Notes: generated by a model from the sequence alone, not told the origin. A stretch of DNA of 20,950 nucleotides from an uncultured Prevotellaceae bacterium (GCA_937898415.1 CALDLA010000161.1:1-20950); one strand, 5' to 3'; shown: positions 7,489 through 15,881, counted from the first letter of the stretch. Made by a program: numbers and translations.

Positions 7489-7530
7489 TTTCTTCGTTAT
7501 TAAGTTATCACGTTATTTCGTTATTACAAG

Positions 7531-8988
7531 TTAACCTACGGTTCCCTCTAGAGAAACACTAAGCAGTTTCTGCGCCTCGACGGCAAACTCCATAGGCAAT
7601 TTTTGCAGTACCTCCTTGGCATAGCCATTGACGATGAGACCGACGGCCTGCTCCGTAGGGATGCCGCGCTGGTTGCAGTAGAATAGCTGGTCTTCGCTGA
7701 TTTTGCTGGTCGTTGCCTCATGCTCGAAGATAGCCGTGTCGTTATGCACATCCATATAAGGGAAAGTATGGGCACCGCAGTCGGAACCAAGGAGCAGCGA
7801 GTCGCACGACGAATAGTTGCGGGCATTGTCGGCTGTTGCGGCAGCGCGTACCAGTCCGCGATAGGAGTTCTGGGAGTGTCCGGCCGAGATGCCCTTCGAA
7901 ATGATGGTCGATTTGGTGTTGCGTCCGATGTGAATCATCTTCGTGCCGGTGTCAGCCTCTTGGTAGTTGTTTGTAACGGCCACTGAGTAGAACTCGGCCT
8001 GCGAATTGTCACCCCTCAATATGCAGGAGGGATATTTCCAAGTGATTGCGGAGCCGGTCTCCACCTGAGTCCACGACAGTTTTGAGTCAACACCGCGCAA
8101 GTCACCACGCTTTGTCACGAGGTTTAAGACACCGCCTTTACCCTGCTCATCACCGGGATACCAGTTCTGAACCGTTGAGTACTTCACCTCTGCACGATTC
8201 ATAACAATAATCTCGACGATGGCCGCATGCAGCTGGTTCTCATCGCGCATCGGAGCCGTACAGCCTTCGAGATACGAAACGTAAGCATCGTCGTCAGCGA
8301 TAATCAATGTGCGCTCAAACTGTCCCGTGTTCCTTGCATTGATGCGGAAATACGAACTGAGTTCCATCGGACAGCGAACGCCTTTGGGGATGTAGACGAA
8401 TGAGCCATCGCTGAATACTGCTGAGTTGAGGGCAGCGTAGAAGTTGTCGCGATAAGGTACCACCGTACCAAGATATTGGCGTACCAAGTCGCCATGCTCC
8501 TTGATAGCCTCACCAATGGAACAGAAGATAACACCCTTCTCACGGAGTTTCTCCTTAAAGGTCGTTTTGACGCTGACAGAATCCATGATGGCATCGACGG
8601 CAGTATTACCTGAAAGCGCCAGGCGCTCCTCAAGGGGAATGCCCAGCTTGTCGAAAGTCTTCTCGAGCTCAGGGGCGATGCCCGATGGAGACCCTTCGGG
8701 CACTGTGGATTTCTTTGCGGTTGGGTCTGCATAATAGCTGATAGCCTGATAGTCAATGGGAGGCACATGGACATGTCCCCACTTCGGCTCCGTCTGTTCT
8801 TCCCAGTAGCGGAAGGCCTTCAGGCGGAAATCAAGCATCCACTCCGGCTCCCCCTTCTTAGCTGAGATGAGCCGAACGATGTTCTCGTTCAGCCCCTTCT
8901 CAATGATTTCCGTATGTACGTCCGTCGTGAAACCAAACTCGTACTTCTGTTCGGCTATTTGACGGACAAATTCATTCTTTTCTTCCAT
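7531..8988 (-). CDS. sufB: Fe-S assembly scaffold component SufB
   Basis: A 485-residue core scaffold protein on which the nascent Fe-S cluster is built from sulfur delivered by SufS. The conserved C-terminal core carries the sulfur-accepting cysteine in NYSSCDSLL (C395), GAHTFPYMDV, and the cluster-site residues in FEHEATTSKI (H423, E424), followed by EDQLFYCNQRGI. Length matches the family. Its ATG shares one base with the infB stop codon (TAATG), so ribosomes finishing IF2 can restart on sufB. This ties Fe-S assembly to the translation operon upstream. Confidence 0.97.
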   Translation of the reverse strand: MEEKNEFVRQIAEQKYEFGFTTDVHTEIIEKGLNENIVRLISAKKGEPEWMLDFRLKAFRYWEEQTEPKWGHVHVPPIDYQAISYYADPTAKKSTVPEGSPSGIAPELEKTFDKLGIPLEERLALSGNTAVDAIMDSVSVKTTFKEKLREKGVIFCSIGEAIKEHGDLVRQYLGTVVPYRDNFYAALNSAVFSDGSFVYIPKGVRCPMELSSYFRINARNTGQFERTLIIADDDAYVSYLEGCTAPMRDENQLHAAIVEIIVMNRAEVKYSTVQNWYPGDEQGKGGVLNLVTKRGDLRGVDSKLSWTQVETGSAITWKYPSCILRGDNSQAEFYSVAVTNNYQEADTGTKMIHIGRNTKSTIISKGISAGHSQNSYRGLVRAAATADNARNYSSCDSLLLGSDCGAHTFPYMDVHNDTAIFEHEATTSKISEDQLFYCNQRGIPTEQAVGLIVNGYAKEVLQKLPMEFAVEAQKLLSVSLEGTVG

Positions 8989-11876
8989 TAAAGTTTCTGT
9001 TCTACCTCAATCTCGGTGAAGGTCTCAATGATATCGCCCACCTCAATGTCGTTGTAGTTGACAAGTGAGATACCGCACTCCAGACCCGTTGCTACTTCCT
9101 TGGCATCGTCCTTGTAACGCTTGAGCGCATCAATGTTGGCGGTATGAATAACGATACCGTCGCGAATGACGCGAGCCTTGTCCTTGTTGTGAACCTTGCC
9201 TTCGGTAACCAGACCACCGGCCACAGTACCGACCTTCGAAATCTTAAATACCTGCTTAACCTCAATCTCACCAGTAATGATTTCCTTTTTCACCTTATCA
9301 AGCATGCCCTGCATGGTAGATTTCACCTCGTCGATAGCATCATAGATAATAGAATAGGTGTTGATTTCCACACCCTCGCGTTCGGCCAGACGACGGGCCT
9401 CGCCGCTGGGACGTACCTGGAAACCAACGATGATAGCATCGGAAGCCGAAGCCAGCATGACATCGTTCTCTGAAATCTGACCTACAGCCTTTGAGATGAC
9501 ATTGACCTGGACTTTCTCAGTAGAGAGTTTGATGAATGAGTCAGAGAGAGCCTCGATAGAACCGTCGGTGTCACCCTTGACGATGATATTCAGTTCATGG
9601 AACTCGCCCAAGGCAATACGGTGCGAGATGTCGTCGAGACCCAAGGTCTTCGTCGTACGCAGGCTCTGCTCACGCTGCAACTGGGTACGTTTGTTGGTGA
9701 TTTCGCGGGCTTCCTGCTCAGTATCCATGATATGGAACGAGTCACCAGCTGTCGGAGCGCCGTTCAGACCTAAAATGATGGCGGGCTCGGCAGGACCGGC
9801 CTTCTCAATGCGCTGGTTACGTTCGTTGAACATCGCCTTAATGCGGCCATAGCTGGTACCGGCAACGACAATGTCGCCAACCTTCAGCGTACCGTTCGAT
9901 ACAAGCACCGTTGAAACATAGCCGCGGCCCTTGTCGAGCGATGACTCAATGATGCTACCCGTAGCCTTACGGTTGGGGTTGGCCTTCAAGTCGAGCATCT
10001 CAGCTTCAAGCAGTACCTTTTCCAAAAGTTCATCAACTCCCATGCCTTTCTTGGCCGAAATCTCTTGGCACTGGTACTTACCACCCCACTCCTCGACGAG
10101 TAGGTTCATGTTGGCTAGGTCTTCGCGAATCTTATCGGGATTGGCACCGGGTTTGTCAATCTTGTTGATGGCGAATACCATCGGCACATTGGCTGCCTGA
10201 GCATGGGCGATGGCCTCCTTGGTAGTGGGCATCACCGAGTCGTCGGCAGCAATGATGATGATGGCGATATCCGTCACCTGAGCACCACGGGCACGCATGG
10301 CAGTGAAGGCCTCGTGACCAGGGGTGTCAAGGAAGGTAATTTGTCGGCCATCCTTTAGCTTCACATTATAGGCACCGATGTGCTGGGTAATACCACCGGC
10401 CTCACCAGCAATAACGTTGGTGTTGCGGATGAAATCAAGTAGCGACGTCTTACCATGATCGACATGACCCATGACGGTCACAATCGGGGCACGGCTCATC
10501 AAATCGTTCTCGTCGTCCTCCTCCTCGGTGATAGCGTTCTGCACCTCAGCACTGACATATTCAGTGGTGAAGCCGAACTCCTCAGCAACAATATTGATGG
10601 TCTCAGCATCCAAACGCTGGTTGATAGACACCATGATGCCGATGGACATACAGGTACCAATGACCTGATTGACGCCGACGTTCATCATCGTGGCAAGTTC
10701 TGATACGGTCACGAACTCCGTCAACTTCAGCACCTTTGACTGTGCTGCCTCGGCAGCCATTTCCTCATTCATGCGCTCTGCAACGGCATCACGCTTCTCA
10801 CGACGGTACTTGGCCCCCTTCTTGTTCTGGTTCTTCGTGGTCAAACGAGCCAATGTCTCCTTGACCTGACGTGCAACGTCCTCTTCGTTGACTTCCAAAG
10901 GCTTCTGCTGGCGGTTCTTGTTTTTCTTATTCTTGCCGCCACCCTGCTGTTGGTTGCTTCCACCGTCATTGAAGTTCTGGTTGCCACCTTTCTGCTTGTT
11001 CTTCTTATTCTTGTTCTGGCTATCGTTCTTGGCTTCGGCTTCAATGTCAACGCGCTCCTTGCCTATGCGCACACGCTTCTTTTTCTCGCTGCGCTGCTGA
11101 GCCAATTTTTCCTCGCGTTCCTTCTTTTTCTCTTCCTTAGATTTCTTCTTCGGACGAGTACTTTGGTTCAGCGAGTCAAGATCAATCTTACCAAGCACGT
11201 TTACTTTCGGAGCCAGTTTAGCTTCGCTCTTTAGGGTGAACACTTTGGGTGCAACTGGAGTCGTGGGCGTCGTCTCTTGCGGCTCGTTGTTGTTCTCTGG
11301 AGCCTCATCCGACTGTTCCTCAGGTTCGTTGACGGGTGTCTCAGGCACAACCTTCTCAGGTTCAGGATTGAACTGTTTCTCCACAACAGTCATATCCTCA
11401 GCCTTAGAGGCTTCAATGGCTGGCTCTGGCTTGGGCTCAGGTTTGACTTCAACCGTTTCCTTTACTTCTACTCTCTCCTCTTCCTTCACCTGGCTTTCGG
11501 CAGCAGCCACAGGCGCAGTCGTCTCTTTAGGACCAAGGGTAGCTACCGGTGCCGGACGCTTGTTCAAACTATCCAAGTCAATCTTTCCGAGTGGCTTGAA
11601 CTGTTGGCGCGGTTCCGTCTTCGGCGTTTCTTCCTCCTTCTTCTTCTCTTTTTCCTTCTCCTTCTTCTTCGGGAAAATCATCTCAGCCTGCTTCTTGATG
11701 GCTTTGTCACTCTTGAACTCGCCGACTAACGCCTCATATTGGCTGTCATTAATCTTGGTGTTCGGGGTGGCATCGTCCTTGATTTCGCCAAGGCTGCTCT
11801 TCTTCTTCAGGAAATCAACTGCCGTTTGAAGTCCTATATTCAGTTCCGATAATACCTTATTTAATCTTACTCCCAT
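8988..11876 (-). CDS. infB: Translation initiation factor IF-2
   Basis: A 962-residue GTPase that places initiator tRNA on the ribosome. The N-terminal IF2N-like fold is at 1-55. Residues about 60-380 are a highly charged, low-complexity linker rich in Lys, Glu, Pro and Gln. A second IF2N-like region is at about 383-440. The G domain starts near 463 with GHVDHGKT (470-477), DTPGH (517-521) and NKID (571-574), followed by the usual domains II-IV. The linker contains the segment LGKIDLDSLN twice (96-105 and 228-237). It follows nusA after a 37-base spacer made mostly of TTGAAAA repeats (plus-strand reading) and has no Shine-Dalgarno sequence. Length is normal for Bacteroidetes IF2. Confidence 0.97.
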   Translation of the reverse strand: MGVRLNKVLSELNIGLQTAVDFLKKKSSLGEIKDDATPNTKINDSQYEALVGEFKSDKAIKKQAEMIFPKKKEKEKEKKKEEETPKTEPRQQFKPLGKIDLDSLNKRPAPVATLGPKETTAPVAAAESQVKEEERVEVKETVEVKPEPKPEPAIEASKAEDMTVVEKQFNPEPEKVVPETPVNEPEEQSDEAPENNNEPQETTPTTPVAPKVFTLKSEAKLAPKVNVLGKIDLDSLNQSTRPKKKSKEEKKKEREEKLAQQRSEKKKRVRIGKERVDIEAEAKNDSQNKNKKNKQKGGNQNFNDGGSNQQQGGGKNKKNKNRQQKPLEVNEEDVARQVKETLARLTTKNQNKKGAKYRREKRDAVAERMNEEMAAEAAQSKVLKLTEFVTVSELATMMNVGVNQVIGTCMSIGIMVSINQRLDAETINIVAEEFGFTTEYVSAEVQNAITEEEDDENDLMSRAPIVTVMGHVDHGKTSLLDFIRNTNVIAGEAGGITQHIGAYNVKLKDGRQITFLDTPGHEAFTAMRARGAQVTDIAIIIIAADDSVMPTTKEAIAHAQAANVPMVFAINKIDKPGANPDKIREDLANMNLLVEEWGGKYQCQEISAKKGMGVDELLEKVLLEAEMLDLKANPNRKATGSIIESSLDKGRGYVSTVLVSNGTLKVGDIVVAGTSYGRIKAMFNERNQRIEKAGPAEPAIILGLNGAPTAGDSFHIMDTEQEAREITNKRTQLQREQSLRTTKTLGLDDISHRIALGEFHELNIIVKGDTDGSIEALSDSFIKLSTEKVQVNVISKAVGQISENDVMLASASDAIIVGFQVRPSGEARRLAEREGVEINTYSIIYDAIDEVKSTMQGMLDKVKKEIITGEIEVKQVFKISKVGTVAGGLVTEGKVHNKDKARVIRDGIVIHTANIDALKRYKDDAKEVATGLECGISLVNYNDIEVGDIIETFTEIEVEQKL

Positions 11877-11885
11877 CTATTCAAA

Positions 11886-11913
11886 TTGAAAATTGAAAAT
11901 TGAAAATTGAAAA
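11886..11913. repeat. Four tandem copies of TTGAAAA in the nusA-infB spacer
   Basis: Four perfect head-to-tail copies of the 7-base unit TTGAAAA occupy 28 of the 37 bases between the nusA stop and the infB ATG, with part-copies at both ends. On the mRNA strand this reads as U-rich TTTTCAA units with no ribosome-binding sequence. Confidence 0.95.
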
Positions 11914-13173
11914 TTACTCAAACTCCGCACGAAGGATGCTCAATACCTCGTCGACGGTTTCCTCTTCTAGGTCAGCCTTCTCGATAAGCATCTCACGCGG
12001 GGCATTCAGTACTGCCTTGGCGGTGTCCAGACCGATGGCCTTAATAGAGTCGATAATCCACTGGTCAATCTCATCGGCAAACTCATCCAGGTAGATGTCT
12101 TCGTCTTCACTGCCTTCGCTGACAACGCGGAAGACGTCAATTGTGTGCTCAGTCAACATGGAGGCTAACTTGATGTTCATACCGCCCTTACCAATAGCCA
12201 AACTCACTTCCTCGGGCTGCAAATATACTTCAGCTTTGTGGTTCTCCTCGTCAAGCGTGATGGATGACACCTTAGCAGGACTGAGGGCACGCTGGATGAA
12301 CAGTTGTATATTGCTTGAATAGTTGATGACGTCGATGTTCTCGCCACCTAACTCACGAACGATGCCGTGTACGCGGCTACCCTTCACACCGACACAGGCT
12401 CCTACGGGGTCGATGCGTTCGTCATAGCTCTCGACGGCCACTTTGGCACGTTCGCCCGGCATGCGGGCTACGCGTTTGATCGTAATCAGACCGTCGTTGA
12501 TTTCGGGCACTTCGGCCTCCAACAGACGCTCCAAAAAAACTGGACTGGTGCGCGATAGAATGATACGTGGATTGTTGTTCTCGTTCTGTACCTCCTTGAC
12601 AATGGCACGCACCGTCTCTCCCTTGTGGTAGTTGTCGGCGGGAATCTGCTCACTCTTCGGCAGGTGCAGTTCGTTGCCTTCATCGTCCATGAGCAGCACT
12701 TCGCGCTTCCACATCTGATAGACTTCGCCGCTGACGACGGTATTTACCTTGTCCTTATACTTCTGGTAGAGCGAGTCATGCTCTAACTCCAGGATCTTTG
12801 AGGCCAGTGTTTGGCGAAGGTTCAGGATGGCGCGGCGTCCAAACTTCTGGAAGTCCACTTCCTCGGAAACCTCTTCGCCAACCTCGTAGTCGGGTTCAAT
12901 CTTCTGAGCCTCACTCAGTGCAATCTCCTTGTTCTCGTCCTTCACCTCACCGTCTTCTACGACGATGCGGTTACGATGAATCTCGAAGTCACCCTTGTCG
13001 GGGTTCACAATCACGTCAAAGTTTTCGTCAGATCCGAACATCTTGGCTATCACATTGCGGAAGCTTTCTTCGAGCACGCTCACCAACGTGGTGCGGTCAA
13101 TGTTCTTGGTCTCTTTAAATTCCTGAAAGGTCTCAATCATTGAGGGTCCTTTCGCATCTTTTCTTGTTGCCAT
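11914..13173 (-). CDS. nusA: Transcription termination/antitermination factor NusA
   Basis: A 419-residue RNA-polymerase-bound factor that modulates pausing, termination and antitermination. Domains in order: polymerase-binding N-terminal domain (about 10-135, with NIDRTTLVSVLEESFRNVIAKMF-like core), S1 (about 140-210), KH1 (about 230-300, with GACVGVKGSRV) and KH2 (about 310-375, with AIGKGGMNIKLAS). About 45 residues follow, resembling a single helix-hairpin-helix acidic repeat (GLDTAKAVL...EETVDEVLSIL). E. coli NusA has two such repeats; the shorter form is usual for this phylum. The ATG at 13173 is 15 bases after the rimP stop. The start at the first Met fits relatives, which carry a few extra residues before the SMI(E/D)TF motif. 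Confidence 0.96.
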   Translation of the reverse strand: MATRKDAKGPSMIETFQEFKETKNIDRTTLVSVLEESFRNVIAKMFGSDENFDVIVNPDKGDFEIHRNRIVVEDGEVKDENKEIALSEAQKIEPDYEVGEEVSEEVDFQKFGRRAILNLRQTLASKILELEHDSLYQKYKDKVNTVVSGEVYQMWKREVLLMDDEGNELHLPKSEQIPADNYHKGETVRAIVKEVQNENNNPRIILSRTSPVFLERLLEAEVPEINDGLITIKRVARMPGERAKVAVESYDERIDPVGACVGVKGSRVHGIVRELGGENIDVINYSSNIQLFIQRALSPAKVSSITLDEENHKAEVYLQPEEVSLAIGKGGMNIKLASMLTEHTIDVFRVVSEGSEDEDIYLDEFADEIDQWIIDSIKAIGLDTAKAVLNAPREMLIEKADLEEETVDEVLSILRAEFE

Positions 13174-13188
13174 TTATCTCTTTTTTTA

Positions 13189-13656
13189 TTATTTGAATGC
13201 TAACAGATACTTGACGGATTTCACTTCATCCATCGAGTAGTGTTTGTCCACGTCAACCATTACGGGACGCTTCTTTCCCTCCACTGCCTGCTTCTCCTGC
13301 ACGGTGATGGTGAACTGTCGGCCGTCAACAGCCTTTAGGATTCCCTTCAGTTTCAAGCCGTCCTGCTGCTGCACCTCCACCTCGTCGCCGATGTGGTTCT
13401 TGTATTGCTGCTCCACCTTAAAGGGTTGGCCAATGCCTGCACTGCCGACCTCCAGCTCATAATCACCCAGTTCCTCGCCTAACTTCTCCTGAAGAAAGCG
13501 GCTCAGCTCTGCGCAGTCTTCAATCCATACACCGTCGGCATGGTCAATTTCAATTACGATGCGGTCGTCAGTACCAAAAAAAATGTCTACCAGGAAGTAG
13601 TCGTTGCCCTGCAACCACTCATCCACTAATGTTTTTACAACTTCTTTATTAATCAT
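13189..13656 (-). CDS. rimP: Ribosome maturation factor RimP
   Basis: A 155-residue protein required for maturation of the 30S ribosomal subunit. The N-terminal alpha/beta domain contains 'IVIEIDHADGVWIEDCAELSR'-type sequence. The LEVGSAGIGQPFK turn is the family's LEVSSPGLDRPL equivalent. A C-terminal SH3-like beta domain follows from about residue 85. It is the first gene of the operon with nusA, infB and sufBCD, the order conserved across many bacteria for rimP-nusA-infB. Its leader (about 58 bases) carries a strong hairpin. Confidence 0.92.
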   Translation of the reverse strand: MINKEVVKTLVDEWLQGNDYFLVDIFFGTDDRIVIEIDHADGVWIEDCAELSRFLQEKLGEELGDYELEVGSAGIGQPFKVEQQYKNHIGDEVEVQQQDGLKLKGILKAVDGRQFTITVQEKQAVEGKKRPVMVDVDKHYSMDEVKSVKYLLAFK

Positions 13657-13678
13657 CTAATTGTGTAATTATAATGCA

Positions 13679-13706
13679 AATGAGAGACCCTTCCGAGTCT
13701 CTCATT
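13679..13706 (-). promoter_or_regulatory. Leader hairpin upstream of rimP
   Basis: On the transcript, AATGAGAGACTC pairs with GGGTCTCTCATT to give a 12-bp stem with one G-U pair, capped by a GGAA tetraloop. It begins about 8-10 bases after the predicted transcription start and ends about 22 bases before the rimP ATG. No T run follows, so it is not an ordinary terminator. It may stabilise the mRNA or bind a regulator of the operon; which of these is unknown. Confidence 0.7.
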
Positions 13707-13720
13707 CCACTGAACGGTTG

Positions 13721-13752
13721 CAAAGGTACGAATAATTTGCGAAACTGCCAAA
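13721..13752 (-). promoter_or_regulatory. Promoter of the rimP-nusA-infB-sufBCD operon
   Basis: On the minus strand TTTG (13749-13752) and TACCTTTG (13721-13728) are separated by exactly 20 bases. The -33 box starts just after the ctp stop codon. The 16 bases TACCTTTGCAACCGTT, from the -7 box into the predicted start, are identical to those of the trpS promoter. Confidence 0.8.
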
Positions 13753-13755
13753 CTT

Positions 13756-15423
13756 TTAATCTGTTTTTTTAGGAGACAATAGTTTTTTGTACTCCTCGGG
13801 CGACTGTAGCAGCCGGATGGCTTCCTTCAGTTGACGGTCGTTCCTGAGTCCTGCTTTGATGGCTCCAGCCTGATAGTAATAGGCTGTAATAATTTCAAGT
13901 TCCAGCATCTGACGCAGGATTTCGTTGTATTTGTCCAAATCAGTCGCTACGTCATGTTTCAACTTGCTTTCCAACATTTCAAAAGCTTCGCGGGCTTGCT
14001 CGTAGTAGCCTTCGGCCTTGGCGGTCTTTACCAGTTCCTTCAATTGTTTTTCACTGACGGGATCGTACGTGAAACCACTTCTGATAACCTGTTGCTTGAA
14101 GTCAGCGAAGTCCTCGTCCGTCAGCCGGAAGTTAACGGCCGGAGCTATGGTCGGATGCTTTGCAATGTATTCTACAATCCAGTCGAACATCACTTCTGTA
14201 GAATCGCGGCCCGAGGCTGACAGATAGTAGGCGATGTTGGGGATGGTGTCATTCTTCACTTCTACGTCGGGTTTGATGCCACCGCCGTCGCGTACCTCAC
14301 GGCCGGCTGCCGTATAGAAGACATGGGTCAATGAGTCAGGCACCCGCTCCAGATAGCCCCCCGTACCGTTTCGCTTGTAGTTGACAGCCTGAATACAGCG
14401 CCCACTAGGGATGTAATATTTTGAGGTAGTCACCTTCAGATTCGTATTGTAAGGCATGTCAAGCGGTATCTGCACCAACCCTTTACCATAAGTGCGTGTC
14501 CCTATGACAACGGCGCGGTCAAGGTCTTGCAGTGAACCACTGGTAATCTCGCTGGCCGAGGCCGTCTCTCCATTCACCAGTACGGCAAGCGGCATCATGG
14601 TGTCAACAGGTTCTACTCGCGTTTTATATTCACGGTTGGCCTGCTTAAGTTTGCCTCGGTTCTCGACGATGGTCAGTCCTTTCCTCACCCAGAGGTTGAC
14701 AATGTCTACTGCCTCCATCTCTGAACCACCACCATTACTGCGCAGGTCGAAAATAAGCGAGGTGGCACCCAGCTTCTTCAAATCGACAAAGGCACGACGC
14801 ACGTTTTTGGAACAACCCTCGGTAAACTGGTTCAAGTTGATGTACCCCACATTACCTTCCAACATACCGTAGTAAGGAATCTCGGGCAGTTTGATGGATT
14901 GACGGGTAATCTTGAAGTTCATATTCTTGCCTGTTGACGGGCGCTGTATCTTTAAAACGAAATTGGTGCCGGCATCACCTCGCAGACGGCTGCTGACATA
15001 ACTGACATCCTTGTCGGTCATCGTCGAGTCGTCGATACTCAGGATGATATCCCCTTTCCGTAGTCCCACTTCAGCTGCAGGCATGTTCTCATAAGGCTCA
15101 TCAATGACCACCCGCTTCAGTTTCTGGTGGTAACGAATCAGCGCCCCGATACCTGCATACTTGCCGGTAAGCATCATTTTCAGGTTCTTTGTCTCGCTCT
15201 CAGGGTAGTATTCCGTATAAGGGTCCAACGAGCGTAGCATTGATTTGATGCCCGTTCCCACAACCTCGTTAGGATTCAATGTATCTACGTAGAGCAAGTC
15301 CAGATTCTTGTACACCTGATTGAAGATGTCCAGATTTTTGGCAACGTCCAAATTATGATTCTTCTGTCCCATCGCGAAAAGCGGCATCAGCAGGGTCAGA
15401 ATAAGGATACAATGTCTTCTCAT
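13756..15423 (-). CDS. S41-family C-terminal processing protease
   Basis: A 555-residue periplasmic serine protease of the CtpA/Prc type that trims or degrades envelope proteins from their C-termini. A signal peptide covers residues 1-19 (ending FAMGQ). The PDZ domain lies at about 85-170 (GKYAGIGALI, GLRKGDIILSIDD). The catalytic core contains IFDLRSNGGG (224-233), the nucleophile serine in NGETASASE (S289) and the general-base lysine in TYGKG (K314). The 25-residue Ser-Lys spacing equals that of known C-terminal processing proteases. About 200 further residues, largely helical, follow the core. Its ATG lies two bases after the fur stop, so it is the last gene of the trpS-fur-ctp operon. Natural substrates are not indicated by context. 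Confidence 0.93.
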   Translation of the reverse strand: MRRHCILILTLLMPLFAMGQKNHNLDVAKNLDIFNQVYKNLDLLYVDTLNPNEVVGTGIKSMLRSLDPYTEYYPESETKNLKMMLTGKYAGIGALIRYHQKLKRVVIDEPYENMPAAEVGLRKGDIILSIDDSTMTDKDVSYVSSRLRGDAGTNFVLKIQRPSTGKNMNFKITRQSIKLPEIPYYGMLEGNVGYINLNQFTEGCSKNVRRAFVDLKKLGATSLIFDLRSNGGGSEMEAVDIVNLWVRKGLTIVENRGKLKQANREYKTRVEPVDTMMPLAVLVNGETASASEITSGSLQDLDRAVVIGTRTYGKGLVQIPLDMPYNTNLKVTTSKYYIPSGRCIQAVNYKRNGTGGYLERVPDSLTHVFYTAAGREVRDGGGIKPDVEVKNDTIPNIAYYLSASGRDSTEVMFDWIVEYIAKHPTIAPAVNFRLTDEDFADFKQQVIRSGFTYDPVSEKQLKELVKTAKAEGYYEQAREAFEMLESKLKHDVATDLDKYNEILRQMLELEIITAYYYQAGAIKAGLRNDRQLKEAIRLLQSPEEYKKLLSPKKTD

Positions 15424-15425
15424 CT

Positions 15426-15881
15426 TTAATGTAATTTAACTGTTGTGTTAGTTCGTGTATGCTGACATTCCGGGCACAGCCCCTTAGCCATATAGTTAAT
15501 ACTTGTCAGTTCGTAGCCGGCAGGCAGCTGTACAGTGGGGATGGGGGTATCGGCAAGGCAGAATGTGCGGTGGCAGTGCTCGCAGTAGAAGTGGGCGTGC
15601 TGGTCGTCATCCTCGATATGGCCGTCGTGACTGTGGCACAGTTCGTAGCGTACGCCGTCGCCACCATCCTCAATGACGTGTACCAAATGGTGCTCTCGGA
15701 ACAGCGAAAGTGCCCGGAAGACGCCCGATTTGTCAATAGATAGGATTTTATACTCCAGTTCCGTCAACGACATTGGCCGCTCAGCAGCGGCCAATGTCTT
15801 AGCCACGACAATGCGATTTGCCGTTGGCTTAATATCATGAGCTAAGAGCAGCTCCTCAAACTCTCCACATTTCTGCATCAT
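15426..15881 (-). CDS. Fur-family transcriptional regulator
   Basis: A 151-residue metal-sensing DNA-binding repressor. The winged helix (about 15-80) contains the Fur-type KPTANRIVVAKTL and a recognition helix around SGVFRALSLF. The dimerisation/metal half is His- and Cys-rich: CHSHDGH (82-88), HAHFYCEHC (95-103, C100 and C103) and CPEC (C136, C139). These four Cys would hold the structural zinc. Whether it senses iron (Fur), zinc (Zur) or peroxide (PerR) cannot be decided. The start is placed at the first ATG of an ATGATG pair, which lies inside the end of trpS; the second ATG is three bases on. The frame is open further upstream, but those residues (MPRQWTKC...) are trpS read in another frame and do not look like Fur. 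It overlaps trpS by 26 bases and precedes ctp by 2. Confidence 0.88.
   Translation of the reverse strand: MMQKCGEFEELLLAHDIKPTANRIVVAKTLAAAERPMSLTELEYKILSIDKSGVFRALSLFREHHLVHVIEDGGDGVRYELCHSHDGHIEDDDQHAHFYCEHCHRTFCLADTPIPTVQLPAGYELTSINYMAKGLCPECQHTRTNTTVKLH

Noticed and set aside
11236..11829. Long Ser/Gly/Phe-rich open frames antisense to the infB linker
   Set aside because: They mirror the Lys/Glu/Pro-rich low-complexity linker of IF2 on the other strand; no promoter or plausible start region was seen.
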